NCBI GenBank assembly: GCA_951394405.1
Contig: OX596338.1
Span: forward strand, 868,001-932,000
DNA: 64,000 bases
Origin: Coprinellus micaceus
Lineage: Eukaryota > Basidiomycota > Agaricomycetes > Agaricales > Psathyrellaceae
Direction: 5' to 3'
How positions within the stretch are numbered: position 1 is the first letter of the stretch; each line of letters opens with the position of its first letter. Position numbers and translations under genes: made by a program. Positions 12,501 to 24,689 of the stretch are shown here, in pieces. The notes under the pieces were generated by a model. The model did not search any database and was not told where the DNA came from. It was given only the letters and a program-made list of their open reading frames with translations.

Positions 12501-15500
12501 TCACCCCTCAAATCCGCAGCCCTCAGATATCACCCTCCCTGTGCCGTTGGTGATATAGGAGAAAGGGAGTCAGAGAGACTTGGGCTCCTCTTGCCAAAGA
12601 TATATTTGACGCGCTGAGCGCCGGACGGGGATCTTACCCCGAACCAACTATTTTTGACTCGTGACTCGACTTACCATTTCTTCGGCATGTTCGCTGGCGT
12701 ATACGACAAGGGGTCTCGTACCGAGCCTGTGGGAGTTGAAGCTGCGTGACGCGAGTCTAAGTGGGTGGTGAGTGCGGTTTCAACGAATCAGCGAGCCAGG
12801 GGCTGGTGACGAAGCACGGAACGCGACGCGTCTGGTGTGTTGGCCTTGATTCTTATTTGGATCCTATTCCGATTTTCTCGACCCTGGCCAACCCAGAAAA
12901 GCAATGTTCTAGCCTCAAGTGCCGAAGCAGAACACTCGCCGTGCGCTTCGATCCATGACCCGCCGGCCCTCCTCTTACTCCTGGTTCCACTCCGCACTTT
13001 GTTAGGGGTTCTACTTTGCGTGGCGAAGCTCTCCTCATCGGCAATCTGGATCATTCGTCCTTCCCTCTCAAGGTCACCTTGAGCAACTCATGATGACGCT
13101 AACTTGAGCCCACACCTGAGAGGATCGGTACTGAGAGGCACGTTGCTGTGGATTAACCTTTCACGTTTTGGTGTCCTAACTTACGTCTCTCGCCGGGAAC
13201 GCTTATACGAACCATATTCGGGTACTTTACGGCCACTTCCAGTCCCCTCAAACTTACCAACTCCCATGCTGGAAGAAGCTCTTTTGCGGCAACTAGAGGC
13301 GCACACCAGCCGCCCCCCCTATCGCCCATATTGACTTGGACCGGAGGCGCCATACGGAGGGCTCCCCAAAAGCCAGGGTAGTGGCGGAGCATAATCTCTG
13401 TGAAGTGAACTGGCTCGCGCAAACTTCAAACGACAGGATCGAGGGTGCGGTAGTGTTGGAACATGATTTTCTGTGGTAATTGGGATGGAGGTACTAAACC
13501 TGGGACTCGTCGAAGGCCCAGACAAGGGCGGAGCGAGGCCACCGCCTTAACGTCGGCTTGCACTGTGGGACGCCCGCACTTCAAACTGCAAGATCGAGGC
13601 TGTATCATGATATACGCTCCGTCAATGGACTGCATAGACCAACCAAGCTTGCGTCAAGTGGTGCTCGACAATAACCAGATACCACAGCTCTTTATCTGAG
13701 GGGAGTTGTTTTAGCTTTCGGTATCCGACAGCGCGTTGCACTCATATCTCCTTGGTTTGGGTTCCATTTGTGCCCGGTGCGAATCAGCTCTCTGGCCGAC
13801 TTCCGCAATACACTGACCATAGCTCACTCCTATCTTCCATCACGCTCGGCCGTATCTTTAATACGAACCTACGACTCCAACCTAGCGGCAGCGGAAATGA
13901 ATGACGGTGTCTTATGGCCTCATAAACTTACCACCCTCCAACTGCCTTCCTCTTAGTACAACTTCTGCGACCCAGCGACTTGCTGCTGATTAGGCGCGGA
14001 CCCCAAAACAAACTTTCGATCCTTCGGGAGGGTATGATAGCATTTCCGCGTACACCTCCCGGGCTCCCCTTTCGCGTCTCAGCAAGGCATGTTAAGCTAG
14101 CCTCCTTGGTTCGATGCCGAGACTACCTGAGGCCCCGATCTTATGAGCCGCATTGCTCCAGCCATGCGAGATTCGCTGCGCGTGTTGTCTGTACTACTCT
14201 CCACAAATCTGGTTCGTTCGGCAGGTACTTTACACTTGACCCATTCGCTACCCGTTTCGTACCCTCTGACACATCCATTACGCAGGTTGTTCTCGGCGAA
14301 TAGGAGCCTGACAAAGCGGACCGACGGCAGCAGCACCCTATTCTCCTGTGAGTCACCAGTCGGACGCACTCGTAAGTAGCAGTAGTTCCATTCCCCATGC
14401 GCAAGGTAGTGACCGGTCCGCCGTCGTACCCATTTCTCAAACCCTACCGCATCTCCCGCTCTTGTGTGCGGGTCCGTCGGTGAGTCCCAGGCCCCATCAC
14501 AAGAACCGTAAATTCGTAATTCTAAATGGCCGATTACAGTGGCATCGCGGGGCCACTGCGGTGAGTACGGGTACGGGGATTGTTGGCAGGTACATTGAAT
14601 CCACCGGGAAGGTCGGGTCTTGGTTTAAGTGGATCCCTTGAAAGCTAGAAGGTGCAGGTGGATACATAGACCGATTTCGCTCCACGATATTAATGAGCTT
14701 GCATGTCCCGTACTTTGAACGTTCCGATGGCCATTGGTTGGGCGCTTGATCGAATTATTTCTCACGCCTCGACAGTAGAAGGCTGCCACTAGCAATAGGC
14801 AGGTCTGGACAGCCCAAGGCGATAGGCCACGCTGTTACCACTGCTACGGTGGCCGTAGACCCTCTCCCGTTCAATTGAGAGGGTTGCCTGGGAGGGCCGT
14901 GCGCGTGGACTCGCGCGATTGAACTGGACCTGCTCGTCGGTTCTCGGCAGTTTGTATGCCCTCGCAATCTTTATGTATCAAGGCATGTAGGCCCATCGCA
15001 CTCAATACTCGACACTTGCGTGGTCGCCATTTCATTGCCCCTCCTTCTGCCAATGGATGATTTAGTAGTTGGTGAGAGTTCGAGACACACATCCAGCCGA
15101 GGAATCTCCACCCCACAGACCCTGATAAAGCCCTATTATCCGCACCAGCCCTTTCACAGCGTCATAGTCATCCGCCCCATGCAGCGGCCTATTTGTCACG
15201 AACACGAGCCCAACGGAACCATTTCATAGGGCATGGTCGAAACGAATATTCTCCGAGCGAACGCGGGATGTCTTGATGAGCCTAAAGCACTCTCGTTCCC
15301 AGTTTGTGCCTGTGGGTAGCAATAGCGTGGCTTCTACGACGCGCGCACCCTCCCCTACCCTCCCATGGGTAATGTGAGGGTTAACAGATACCTCGGCAGA
15401 ACCTCAGCCCTGTGTATCTGACGAGAGGCGAACAATGTACCCGGTCGAAAGTAATATTTCTTCCTCAGTCTCTCCCTGTCTCTCCTTCTCTCTTTCTCTC

Positions 15501-15816
15501 GGAAGTTGTCCAGCAGGTCCCAGACCAAGTGACTGCGGGTAGCGAAGGCCGGTCGAGGTCAAAACGAACAGATTTCGATGAGAAATCTCCTCGAAAATCT
15601 TGAACTGGTTCACACTAGCAGGCTGGAATGGGAACTTCAACCTATCCAAGCGGCACCTCCATCCGGGCCATTCCGAGGCTCCTAGGATGGGATGTGGCAT
15701 TCTATATAATCTTCTCGTGCACCGTACTCGTGGTATACAGCGCGAATAGCCAGTAAATACTTAGTTTACATCAACCGGCCTTAAGAGTCAGTGTTTTAAC
15801 GCTTCAGCTTCACCCC

Positions 15817-18800
15817 TCATGATGGTTGAGTTCCGTCCGACCTCGGTTCTGCTTCCCGTTCTTTCCTCAGCCGAGACCTAACCTTCATCAGTGCCTTCCC
15901 AAGCTCGTTACGACCATCGCCTCCAAATCCGATCCCCAGGAAGGGATCTCCGCCGTTGTCCACCAAGCGCTCGTCCCCAGTTTCATCGAGCAAAACGGTC
16001 TCGAGATCATCGTGCTGCTGGAACTTGCACATCAATACCTCTTCTAGCTTCTCGACTGCAACGCTGTCCCAATCCCGCCTCTTCCAGATACTGTATTGTG
16101 CTGCAATGAATGGCAACTCTGCACCTTCATCTTGTGGGCGGGTCCGGAAGAATTGAGCTAAATGTGGGTGTTCGGGTAGGTACTTCATCGCTTCGAAAAG
16201 GTGCGCAGCCGTGGGGTAACTCTCGCCCTGGTATACGACTGGATGAGGAGACTCGAGTAAAAGACCTCCGTTGAAGGTCCATGGGTCAAGTGGCAAGGTC
16301 TCTTCTGGTTTTGCAATGGCTAGTTCAGAGCCTTGAGGATCGGCTTGGGTATCTGGTGCTTGCACGTCTAGGACGACGTTAAGAGAGAAATGGCACTGAA
16401 ACAAACAGACAGCGCGTACCTCTACTGTGCTCCTCAGCTGGCAGTGGAGTAGCTACTAACGGCGTAAGCTTTTGGTTGACGTCAACGCCCGCCGCAGACA
16501 GCCAGCCGTGACAACGAGCACACCACGTCTTGACCTCGTAGGCTGTTGCATGGCGTCCGAACAGGGCGAACTTCAACCACTCGACAAGGTCCGTTGGGAG
16601 GTCAGGGGCCTGGTGGGCCGGATGAAGTTCCTCGCCATACCGGTGCCACAATGAGGTGAGTATGATTGTCCGGAACGGGACGAATTGCTGATGCTCGAGG
16701 ACAGTGGGCAGCAAGGTTAGGACCAGATAGTCGGTAGGTTCTCGCCCGAACCGTGCTGACTAGAGTTAGTTTCCATACATATTAACAAGGCAAGTCCGAA
16801 ATTCATCGTACCTTCCGTGACGAGTCGAGCAAGAAGTTCGGCGTAGTTTTCCATTGCTTCATTGGCCTTGACCGTGGAGATCACCGAGTTGATGATACGC
16901 AGAGAAATTGTTTTTCGCACTGAAGGGGGTTGTAAGTTGCTTGAAATGGGGAGGGAAGGATGCCGTAGTTGACCTCGCGTGTCCGTCGCCAATACGGACA
17001 GTAACCTGACAGTGGGCGTCCTGAGACTCTCGTTTCTGAGTAGAGTCATGAACTTCATTGTTTGTGGTGTGATTTGCTTGACGACAGGTTCCGAAATGTA
17101 GGTGTATTGGATAGTGGCAGTTAAGAGAGCCACGAGGAGGGAAATTGCTGCCGCGCGTAGGGTCCCAACGTCGTCCTTATCATCCAACGCAAGGGCCACA
17201 ATCTCGGGCACTGCAAAGGTAATTAAACCTGGAGCGTTCACCCCTACATGGAGAATACGAGTGAGAAATCAAGGCCTTGTGAGGAACAAGAAGGTATGCC
17301 TACGATTCTTCAAATACAAGCACGAAAGAAGGTCAACAGCGGTTGACCGAGCGAACGACGACCCGTCGCGGAAGATTGGCACCAAAGCTTTAGCAACAGA
17401 GGCAACTGTCTCGCTGGACATGAGTGCTAAACATACAGCAGCCCTGAGCATGCGACTTGATTGGGAGGAAATGAATGCCCTTACAATCCTTGGCTGCCAG
17501 ATCCAAAATAGTGTCTCGTCCGTCGACCGTAATTGCTGGAATCAGTGGCGGTATTGCTGTCCATAGTGCATTACTGAAAGCAACTGGATTTATGGTGTGA
17601 GATTCGCCATAGCTGAACAAGATGCATTCCTTACAACTTCCAGTCCTTCCAGGCTTGGATAAGTGATTCTGGATAAGATGTTGGGTATCCATCCGCAATT
17701 CGCTGGTGCTATTCCCTCCAATCTCGACCAGTGCCACCTTCAGCAAATGTGGAAGAGAAAAGGAAACAATTTCGTCGCTGAAGAAGCGAGCACTTTCGAC
17801 TACAAAACTGTTAGCGCCCATCAAATAGAGGAACTCGGACAATACCTGTCTTTTCACTGCTGGATAGCCTGACTGTGAGGTTATCGAGTATTCGAACTGC
17901 GTTGGATCGCATGGTGACGTTTGTATCCGTAAGTGCGGAATCGATGGATTTCGACAAGGCGGTTTTCACCAAACTCGAAAACCGATCTTCGTTGCGGGAA
18001 ATATAAGTGAACGAGGGATCAGGGTGATGGATAGGGATGGCAGCTCACCAGAATGAAACCTTACGGCCCTCTCTAAGGCAACCTCTGCGTTGGACTGCCT
18101 TAAATAATGGCGCTCCTTTACGTAGCCTTCAACAAGTCGGGAGATGGTTTGAGCGTCATCTTGGGAAAGGGTTAGGCAGGTCTGGATACAAGGCAAGAAT
18201 TCACGAACTGTGTCTGCTGAGAAGGGTCACGTAGAGCACCGTGTTCGTGTCGAGCTGGTCGGCGCTGGCCTGGTGTAAGTTCCTATGCAGGCCGTTCTCC
18301 GCGCCCTTGGTGGGGTCTATCAAGCAGGCGAACAAATTCACTGCGGCTGAGCGTATGTCCTCGTTTGAGTCTGGTTTCAAGGCAGTAGCGAGAGCGCGAG
18401 AGAGGACCGTCGGTAGAGGCTCCAGAAGTTTGGCTGAAATAGTACGGACATCATAAGCAACCTGGATCGCACATCCGTAGCGACGAGGATATTACCATTC
18501 TCTGTTGTGGAGTTCAAAAAGGCAAAGCCATCCTTGGGGTTATCCTTCAGGGCCTTCTCCAGTATTTTTATGGCGCTCTGAAATTCCTCTACACACGCAA
18601 CAGTCAAATGAACGATCCAAGGAAAATATTCCTCCCCATTTGGAACACATACCTGTTCGGCTCAGGAAGACAACTACGTCCAACCACAACGCCTCTTGGA
18701 TATCCAACGAGGGCTCGTCAGAAGGAGAGGGCAGTGAAAGGAGGGAACCCAGGAGAGAATATGCATGGTCGCGTATGCGGGAGTCCGACTTCCTCATTGC

Positions 18801-21800
18801 TGCTACAAGAGCCTGTGCTACTGCGCTTGCAGTAGGGTCTCGATGATTAGCTGCAATAAGGAGAGGAGTCAGCAAGCAATGTTGAGGCCAGAAGCAGTAT
18901 GTGAATACCTTGTTGAAGCAAGTCAACTAGAACATCAACCTCCGTTTCAAGGTCCAGACACAGGGCTTCGTTTTGGAAGATGGTGGCATCCAGCAGTCGC
19001 GAAACGTTGTGGGCTTCCTCTGGGAGATCGTGAAGGCACGTGAATTAGCATATAGAAGGCGTTACGTGGCCCAGAGACTGACGACTATGCATACACCGGG
19101 CTCTGAGGTGAAGCCACCTCCAAGAGTCATGGTTCGGATCGGCAATGCTCGCTTCATATTTGGCTTCGAAAGCGCTTTGTATAATCAGTTTATTGTATCG
19201 TTGGCCTGCATGATTATGTGTAAGGCGGTTTCCACTCAAATAAAAATGGGTTCCAGACCTTCTTGACCGCTAGCAAGCTTGAAAAGCGCAGTAATCGCTT
19301 GACGCCGTACTTCGCTGTCGGCATCTTCCCACGCAAGGCTGAGGATGGCGTTTACGAGAGCATCAGAGATACTATGACCTAAGTCGAGGATAGTTTACTA
19401 CGATTGCGGTGACTCGAGTAATGACAGCGACTTACTTGGTTCGTTGTCCGCAAATGAGCCCACCAGTGTAGCCAAAGATGCACGGATGTTGGCGCCTATG
19501 AGGTTGAAGTGCCCAGCGAAACACTCAACAAGCGACACCCGCATTCCATCTAAACCAAGGAGTGCTTCAGTGTGGTTCATTCCCAGCTCAAGGTGGTGTC
19601 TACCAACCTAGCTCCACAAGGGATCTCAAGGAGGACACACAAGCGTTCTGCACTCCGTCATCCGTGTCTTCAACCGCTAGCCGTACGATGAATTCAGGCA
19701 CCCATCGGAAGGCATCTGGGGCTGCACCGAACTTCATCAGCGGGGTCGAAGAAGAGACAGGACGGCGGCCCTCACAGTACTGAACAAGAACAGTAACTAG
19801 CTGGACCCAGGTCTTCCGGTCGCTGCCTTGAAACTTGGAGAGGAACTGGGACGATGATACAGCCTGTTTTGAGGGATCTTCGTGGACCATTTCGTGCGTG
19901 TGTACGACTCTCGAAGCAGTACTAGAAGCACTGTTGGTCGTCTGGTTCACAACCTCGATTGCCATTGCAAAGGCACCGTCCCCAAGACCAGACAACCCAT
20001 CTGTAAGGTTTTACTAAGCAGGCGTGTCCTTTCAGCTCTCCTCCGACGGCTGACGAACGCACCGAGCTGTTGCAGAGCCAATAGTATCTTGAACCATCCA
20101 ACCGCAGTTTCCCACTCCGTTGGATCAGCAAAAGACACGCGAAGGCCTTGCGGGATACCCTTGGCTATGGCGTCGCGAATGTCGTTTACGGAGATCAACC
20201 TGACTTGCGGGCTTGCTGGGCCTTCAAGGAGCCCGGATGAGTTTGATTCGGTTTCAATGTCAGGCGGAGGTTCAACTGCAAAATAATCCTTGACGCTGCG
20301 GCCAGGAGCGCCATAGCCGTGACCTTTAGCCAGCATATTTAGCAGCACGGGGATCACTCCTAAGAGCGAAGCTGAAAAGGCATGGTGGAGAGTGAGCTCC
20401 CGCCAGATGATGCAGGAAGGCGCACCGTACCATGTTTGCTCATATCACCCAGTAGGTTGATCCAAGCCTCCTGGACGTCTATATTCGTCTCGCTCAAGAT
20501 CTGAGCGCTGTTGGAAACGACTGCGGACTGGATGGCTTCCATCGCTTCTTCTACACTCGTCAACCATTCATCAGCCCGTCTGAGTAACTCATGCGACAAG
20601 GAGTGAGGCGCGCACCACTCATGTCGTGGAATTCCAGCAAGATTGCCTTTATCAAGTCCAAGCATCGTTGCCGAATATATGGCTCGTCCGCAGAGTCATA
20701 GCCGACGTCGAGTAACATTTTAAAGATAGCAGGGTTCTCTACGTCCACTGTGGGTGGACGTTAATGGCCGGGAGTTTTCGGGAGATGGCAACATAAACAC
20801 GTACGTCGGGGGGTAAGGCAGGTCAAAACATCTAGGGCCGCACGGCGTTGGTCGAATAGATGCGGAAGCAACACCGCGTTCTTGAGTACGTCAAGTACAT
20901 CGACCTTCGGTACCCGGCCTAGATGTCAAGTTGAGCATGATGTGCTTAACTCAATGACTATACTCACCAGAACTCGACGAACGCCTTAGAATCTCCTGGG
21001 CGGAACTCGAGCCCATGACGTCGTGCCCGGATGCGGCGATCGTCACAATTCGGTTAGACGAAGGCTCCATGATGTCGAAGACAAGGTCCTCAGGTGTCAA
21101 CCAAGGAAATGTAAAAGATGGTGCGGTGGCCAAGGCATCAGACGGGGGAAAGCCCTGCTCAAGTAAGTCCAGGATAGTTTGGAGAATCCGGTACTGGCGC
21201 CAATCGTTCGTGTCGTCTAGTATAGCTTTCACCTCTTCCAGGATATATTTCTTCACAACTTCGTTGAACCCTGGGATAAAGTTGTCGATGTTGAAGATTT
21301 GGGCGAGGCCTGTGTGGAGAAACTCCCAAACCGCGGAACAGTGATCGCTAGGGAAGTCTTTCAAACCGAGTCGTACGAGATCAGGGAGGACCCTCGGAAA
21401 CCAGGTATAGAATGCGCCGGGATGTGCGCCGCGAAAAACTGTAAGATCGGAAATTGGAAGTGAACTACAGTGGGTTGGGGTGCCGAGTACGTACGGCTGG
21501 AGATGAATTCGACAGTCTGCCTGCCGACGATGTAGTAGAAGCTCCCGTCGATATCTTCCTTGATTTTGTCGACGATCTTGTCCTGGACAAGTGCGTGCGT
21601 CTCGACTAGTGGAGCAACGATTAGAGGGTCGAAGTTGGAACGACGTGGCACGGAGCGAATACGTACAATCGGATAGAGACAGGGTGACGAGCAACCTTAA
21701 CGCTTCATCTGTGACCTGCGGAAACTCTTTGTCGTCCCTGCTGGTCATTGCGATGTTCAAGATGGAATCCAGAGCTTCTTTATGGACGAAGGATTTGACT

Positions 21801-23890
21801 TCCTTGAACCGATCATCTAAAGCACCGTCAGCCCTTCCCTTTGGTCCAATACGCCCACTTACCAGGAAACCGAGATAAATCCTCCAATAAGTGTATAGCG
21901 TGGCATTGTAAGGTCCAATCAGCATTCACTGCGCTCAAGCAGTCTATCAGAAATGCCAACGGCCGAGACGCTCTTTGAATGGTAAGAGCAGTGGCTCCCG
22001 ATGCTCCGGAGTCCATTTCGAGGATGAGGTCCTCCCATCGTGTGGCTACTATTCATCAGGACATGGTCTCCCAATTCGTTCTTAGGTCACCCACCAGTCA
22101 CCTCTTGTAATTTCGATAAGAAGAATGGCGCCAGCTCGTGCACTCTCTCACGTTCAGACGCGCTTAGTATTCCTGTCCACTCGGTGAACCGGCCACTGTC
22201 GATTGTGGAGGATGCGGCTATCAACCTCGTTAATGGTTTCCGAATATATCAGAGAGTGTGGCGGGCTGGTCCACGAACCTCTGGAAAGGGACAGCGCTAA
22301 GGTCGCGGTGCTGACGATCTTCAGGTTTGGCTGGTCCTGGAAGATGCCAAAGCATGCGGCCAATATAAAATGGAATCGGTGACCTGAGTGGAGGTCCTGG
22401 AGTGCCATTTCCCAAGGCCTGTCGAAAAGTTCATGATTGCTGAAATCGGTGACTTCTGACGTCGGCATGAGCTTTAAAACCGCGGTTCGAACGCTGAATA
22501 ACAAAGGTCGAAGGTCCTCCGGCAGCCGATTCCATCGATGCAAGGGATTTTCCGGCTCCAATGAATTCCTCAGCACAGTGGCCAGAGTCTGGTACCCTTC
22601 TGGAATCGACTTGTCCTGGATCTTGGGGCCAACTTCTCTCTCGTATGTTTCTGCGAATCGAAGGAGTGTCATTAGGCAGTTGCGGAGCGTTTCGTTTCGC
22701 TGTTCTGTAGGCATCTCGGACGTTGCGGCAGCGCAATAGCGGAAACGTGCAAGCAGAATCTGCGGTGTTTCCGTCTGACAGAGAAAGACAATCCACTTGT
22801 CCTTGAAGGCCATTGAAGCCACTTCCGCTATTGCCTCGTCAACGTGGGTTTGCTTCGGTGACTTAATCAGCTTGGTGTAGAGGATCTCGGCCAAACCTTC
22901 GTTAACGTCCTTTTTGACTATGCCGGGGAGTTTAGCGAGAGGCCGCCGATGTACCAAAGCCAGCGCCAGATCTCTTCCCCAGAGGAGAAAGTCCGAAAAC
23001 GGGGTGTCGAAGGGTGATGTTGAGACAAAAAGTGGGAGAATGGTCATGATGATGTAGAGCAGCCCTCCAGAGGCGCAGAACACGGCGATAATGTGTCCGA
23101 TCGTCAAGTCGTCCTTGTAGCTCTGGAGAACGAAGCCAATCAAGAAAAGGAATGAGGCAACTTGGACAAGCAACGGGACCAGAGTGAGGACTTCGCGTAG
23201 ATACCACCGTTCTGCCTGTTGATCAAGAGCGTATCGCTGGTAGGCGTCCTTCGCCTCGCGCCGGGTGGTAGCTGGGACAAATTTCGCAAGCCAGGCTTTG
23301 GCCAAAACGCCCATGATTGAGCCGAAGAGGGTGATGTATAAGCTGAGGGTCCACAGGGCACTGATCAACCTGGCGGAAACGGGGATCTTCATGGCTTCGC
23401 TTGAATCCGTTTGTAAGACCTGCCTTGCATCGATGACGAAGGACGACACGACTCCAGCGAACAAACCAGCCTTTCCCATCGTAAGCACCCTTAATGAGCA
23501 TACAAGGACTCGTTCGAAACTCACGAAGATCAACAGGGAATCTAAACCTGTCCTCCACAGCTCCGCCCGTTCCTTGGCCTCCTGCTCAGCATCTTCCAGG
23601 TAGAGGTACCAGATCTTGGCATCCTCTCTGAAGTCAATTGACTCATCTCGCCTTCGTGAAACCGCGTCAACGAGTGATACCTTGCTCGGGGTTTTGCGAG
23701 GTTCATTCGACCAAGTCGACGCTGGTCGGCGGTCTGTACGTTGGCCTTTCTCTTCGTCTGGTGCTTTCTCTACCTTGCTGTCGTCGCTTGCGTACTGTAG
23801 CCCATGAGGCTGGAGCGGTCAGCATTGCGCTCGCGGACAGGCTGTGAAGCGTACCAAATGGGCGCCCTTTTCGCTCAGAGTCTCCGCCAT
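15817..23890 (-). CDS. Gene A: DUF6535 membrane domain + HEAT solenoid + NADAR domain
   Basis: Large multi-exon gene, estimated at about 2000 aa. Exon 1 is 23855-23890 (MAETLSEKGAHL). Exon 2 is 23525-23794 and exon 3 is 22279-23470; these borders were checked. Residues about 70-260 form DUF6535: the lead-in IWYLYLEDAEEQAKERAELW, then four hydrophobic segments beginning GLFAGVVSSFVIDA and including LWTLSLYITLFGSIMGVLA. A HEAT/ARM solenoid follows in many small exons, ending in a conserved element with LKFALFGRHATAYEVKTW (16419-16714). The last exon (15817-16367) is joined across a 51-bp intron and encodes a NADAR domain: PWTFNGG, YPTAAHLFEAMKYL, GDERLV, FLGIGFGG and GRNELGKALMKVRSRL. NADAR proteins act on ADP-ribose-linked substrates; the usual WG(I/V)G reads FLGIG here. 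Topology suggests membrane anchoring with a cytosolic solenoid. Function is unknown. Middle exon borders are approximate. Confidence 0.83.
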
Positions 23891-24689
23891 TTTGCTCCTG
23901 GTTGACGTGGGGGGAAAGGTGAAGAACGTGGTTTACATGTTGCCTTCACTTTGTGATAGAATATAAAGGGCGTAATTAAGCGCTCATCTAGTCACTGGCG
24001 GCTTGACAGGTGGCTGGGGAATCTGGGGCAGTGCGATTATTCATTTTCGCACGAAACGTCTCCTGGAACCCAAGGGGTTGGCGCATAGGTAGGAGCGCCG
24101 ACGCCGAGTCCTGACATTGGAGTCCCAACTTAGACGCTGGCGTGCATGGCGGCCAGAAGGGAGGAGAGACCGCCAGTAAGGGACAACAAGCGCCAAGCCG
24201 GAGCGGGGATTCAAGAAGTATTGTAGTTTCGAACCATGGTTATGCCAATCTTTTCTTCATTATCCTGTGTAAAGTAAACGTGGTGCTAAGTGGTAGAACA
24301 ACTGGCAGAACGGGAAGGCGTGAAGGTCGTAAGGTGGACTACTTAAATAAATAAATGAAGCGGTCAATATCAGCAGGCCGAAGGTCGAAGTTCGATAACG
24401 AAACGCCATCGAGAGCAGCCGAAACACCGTGAATGAACAGAATCCAAAGTAGGTGTACAACAGAAATACGATGGTTTAGAGTAAGATGGGTAAGAAGAGA
24501 GGAGGGGCGATGAGCCGGGAAGCGTGAGTATGCAGGGCGGCCATAAAACGAACGCGCGATATGTGAATGTTCCAACGAGCAATGTTGAGTAACAAGAGGA
24601 TCAGATGTTTGAGGGGTCGCAGCGAAAGAGAATGGGAGATCCAGAGAGGGGAGAAACGACAATGAATGCAGAGAAAGGGAAAGGGTAGG
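23891..24689. other. Spacer between the flippase 3' end and the gene A start
   Basis: Both neighbours are on the minus strand, so this 0.8 kb should hold the flippase 3' untranslated region and the gene A promoter. An AT-rich patch with TATA-like sequence on the minus strand lies near 23958-23968. I see no coding sequence. Confidence 0.45.

Larger units (their letters stand above)
1384..15816. other. Gene-poor stretch, 14.4 kb
   Basis: I find no open frame with recognisable protein similarity, no convincing chain of exons with splice sites and no tRNA-like fold. Open frames are all short (at most about 150 codons) and overlap in every frame, as expected by chance. The first few hundred bases should hold the promoter and 5' leader of the cyclin gene; pyrimidine-rich runs near 1715-1770 fit this. 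The 3' end of gene A borders the other side. Small imperfect repeats occur near 2541-2640 and 3481-3516. The rest may be an old, decayed repeat or transposon area, but I cannot identify any element in it. Confidence 0.5.

Noticed and set aside
15817..16404. The NADAR frame read as a separate small gene starting at 16404
   Set aside because: The upstream solenoid exon ends at 16419 with a good donor, and the acceptor at 16368 joins it in frame to NADAR across a 51-bp intron with a CTTAAC branch site. A stand-alone start would depend on a frame that begins inside this intron.
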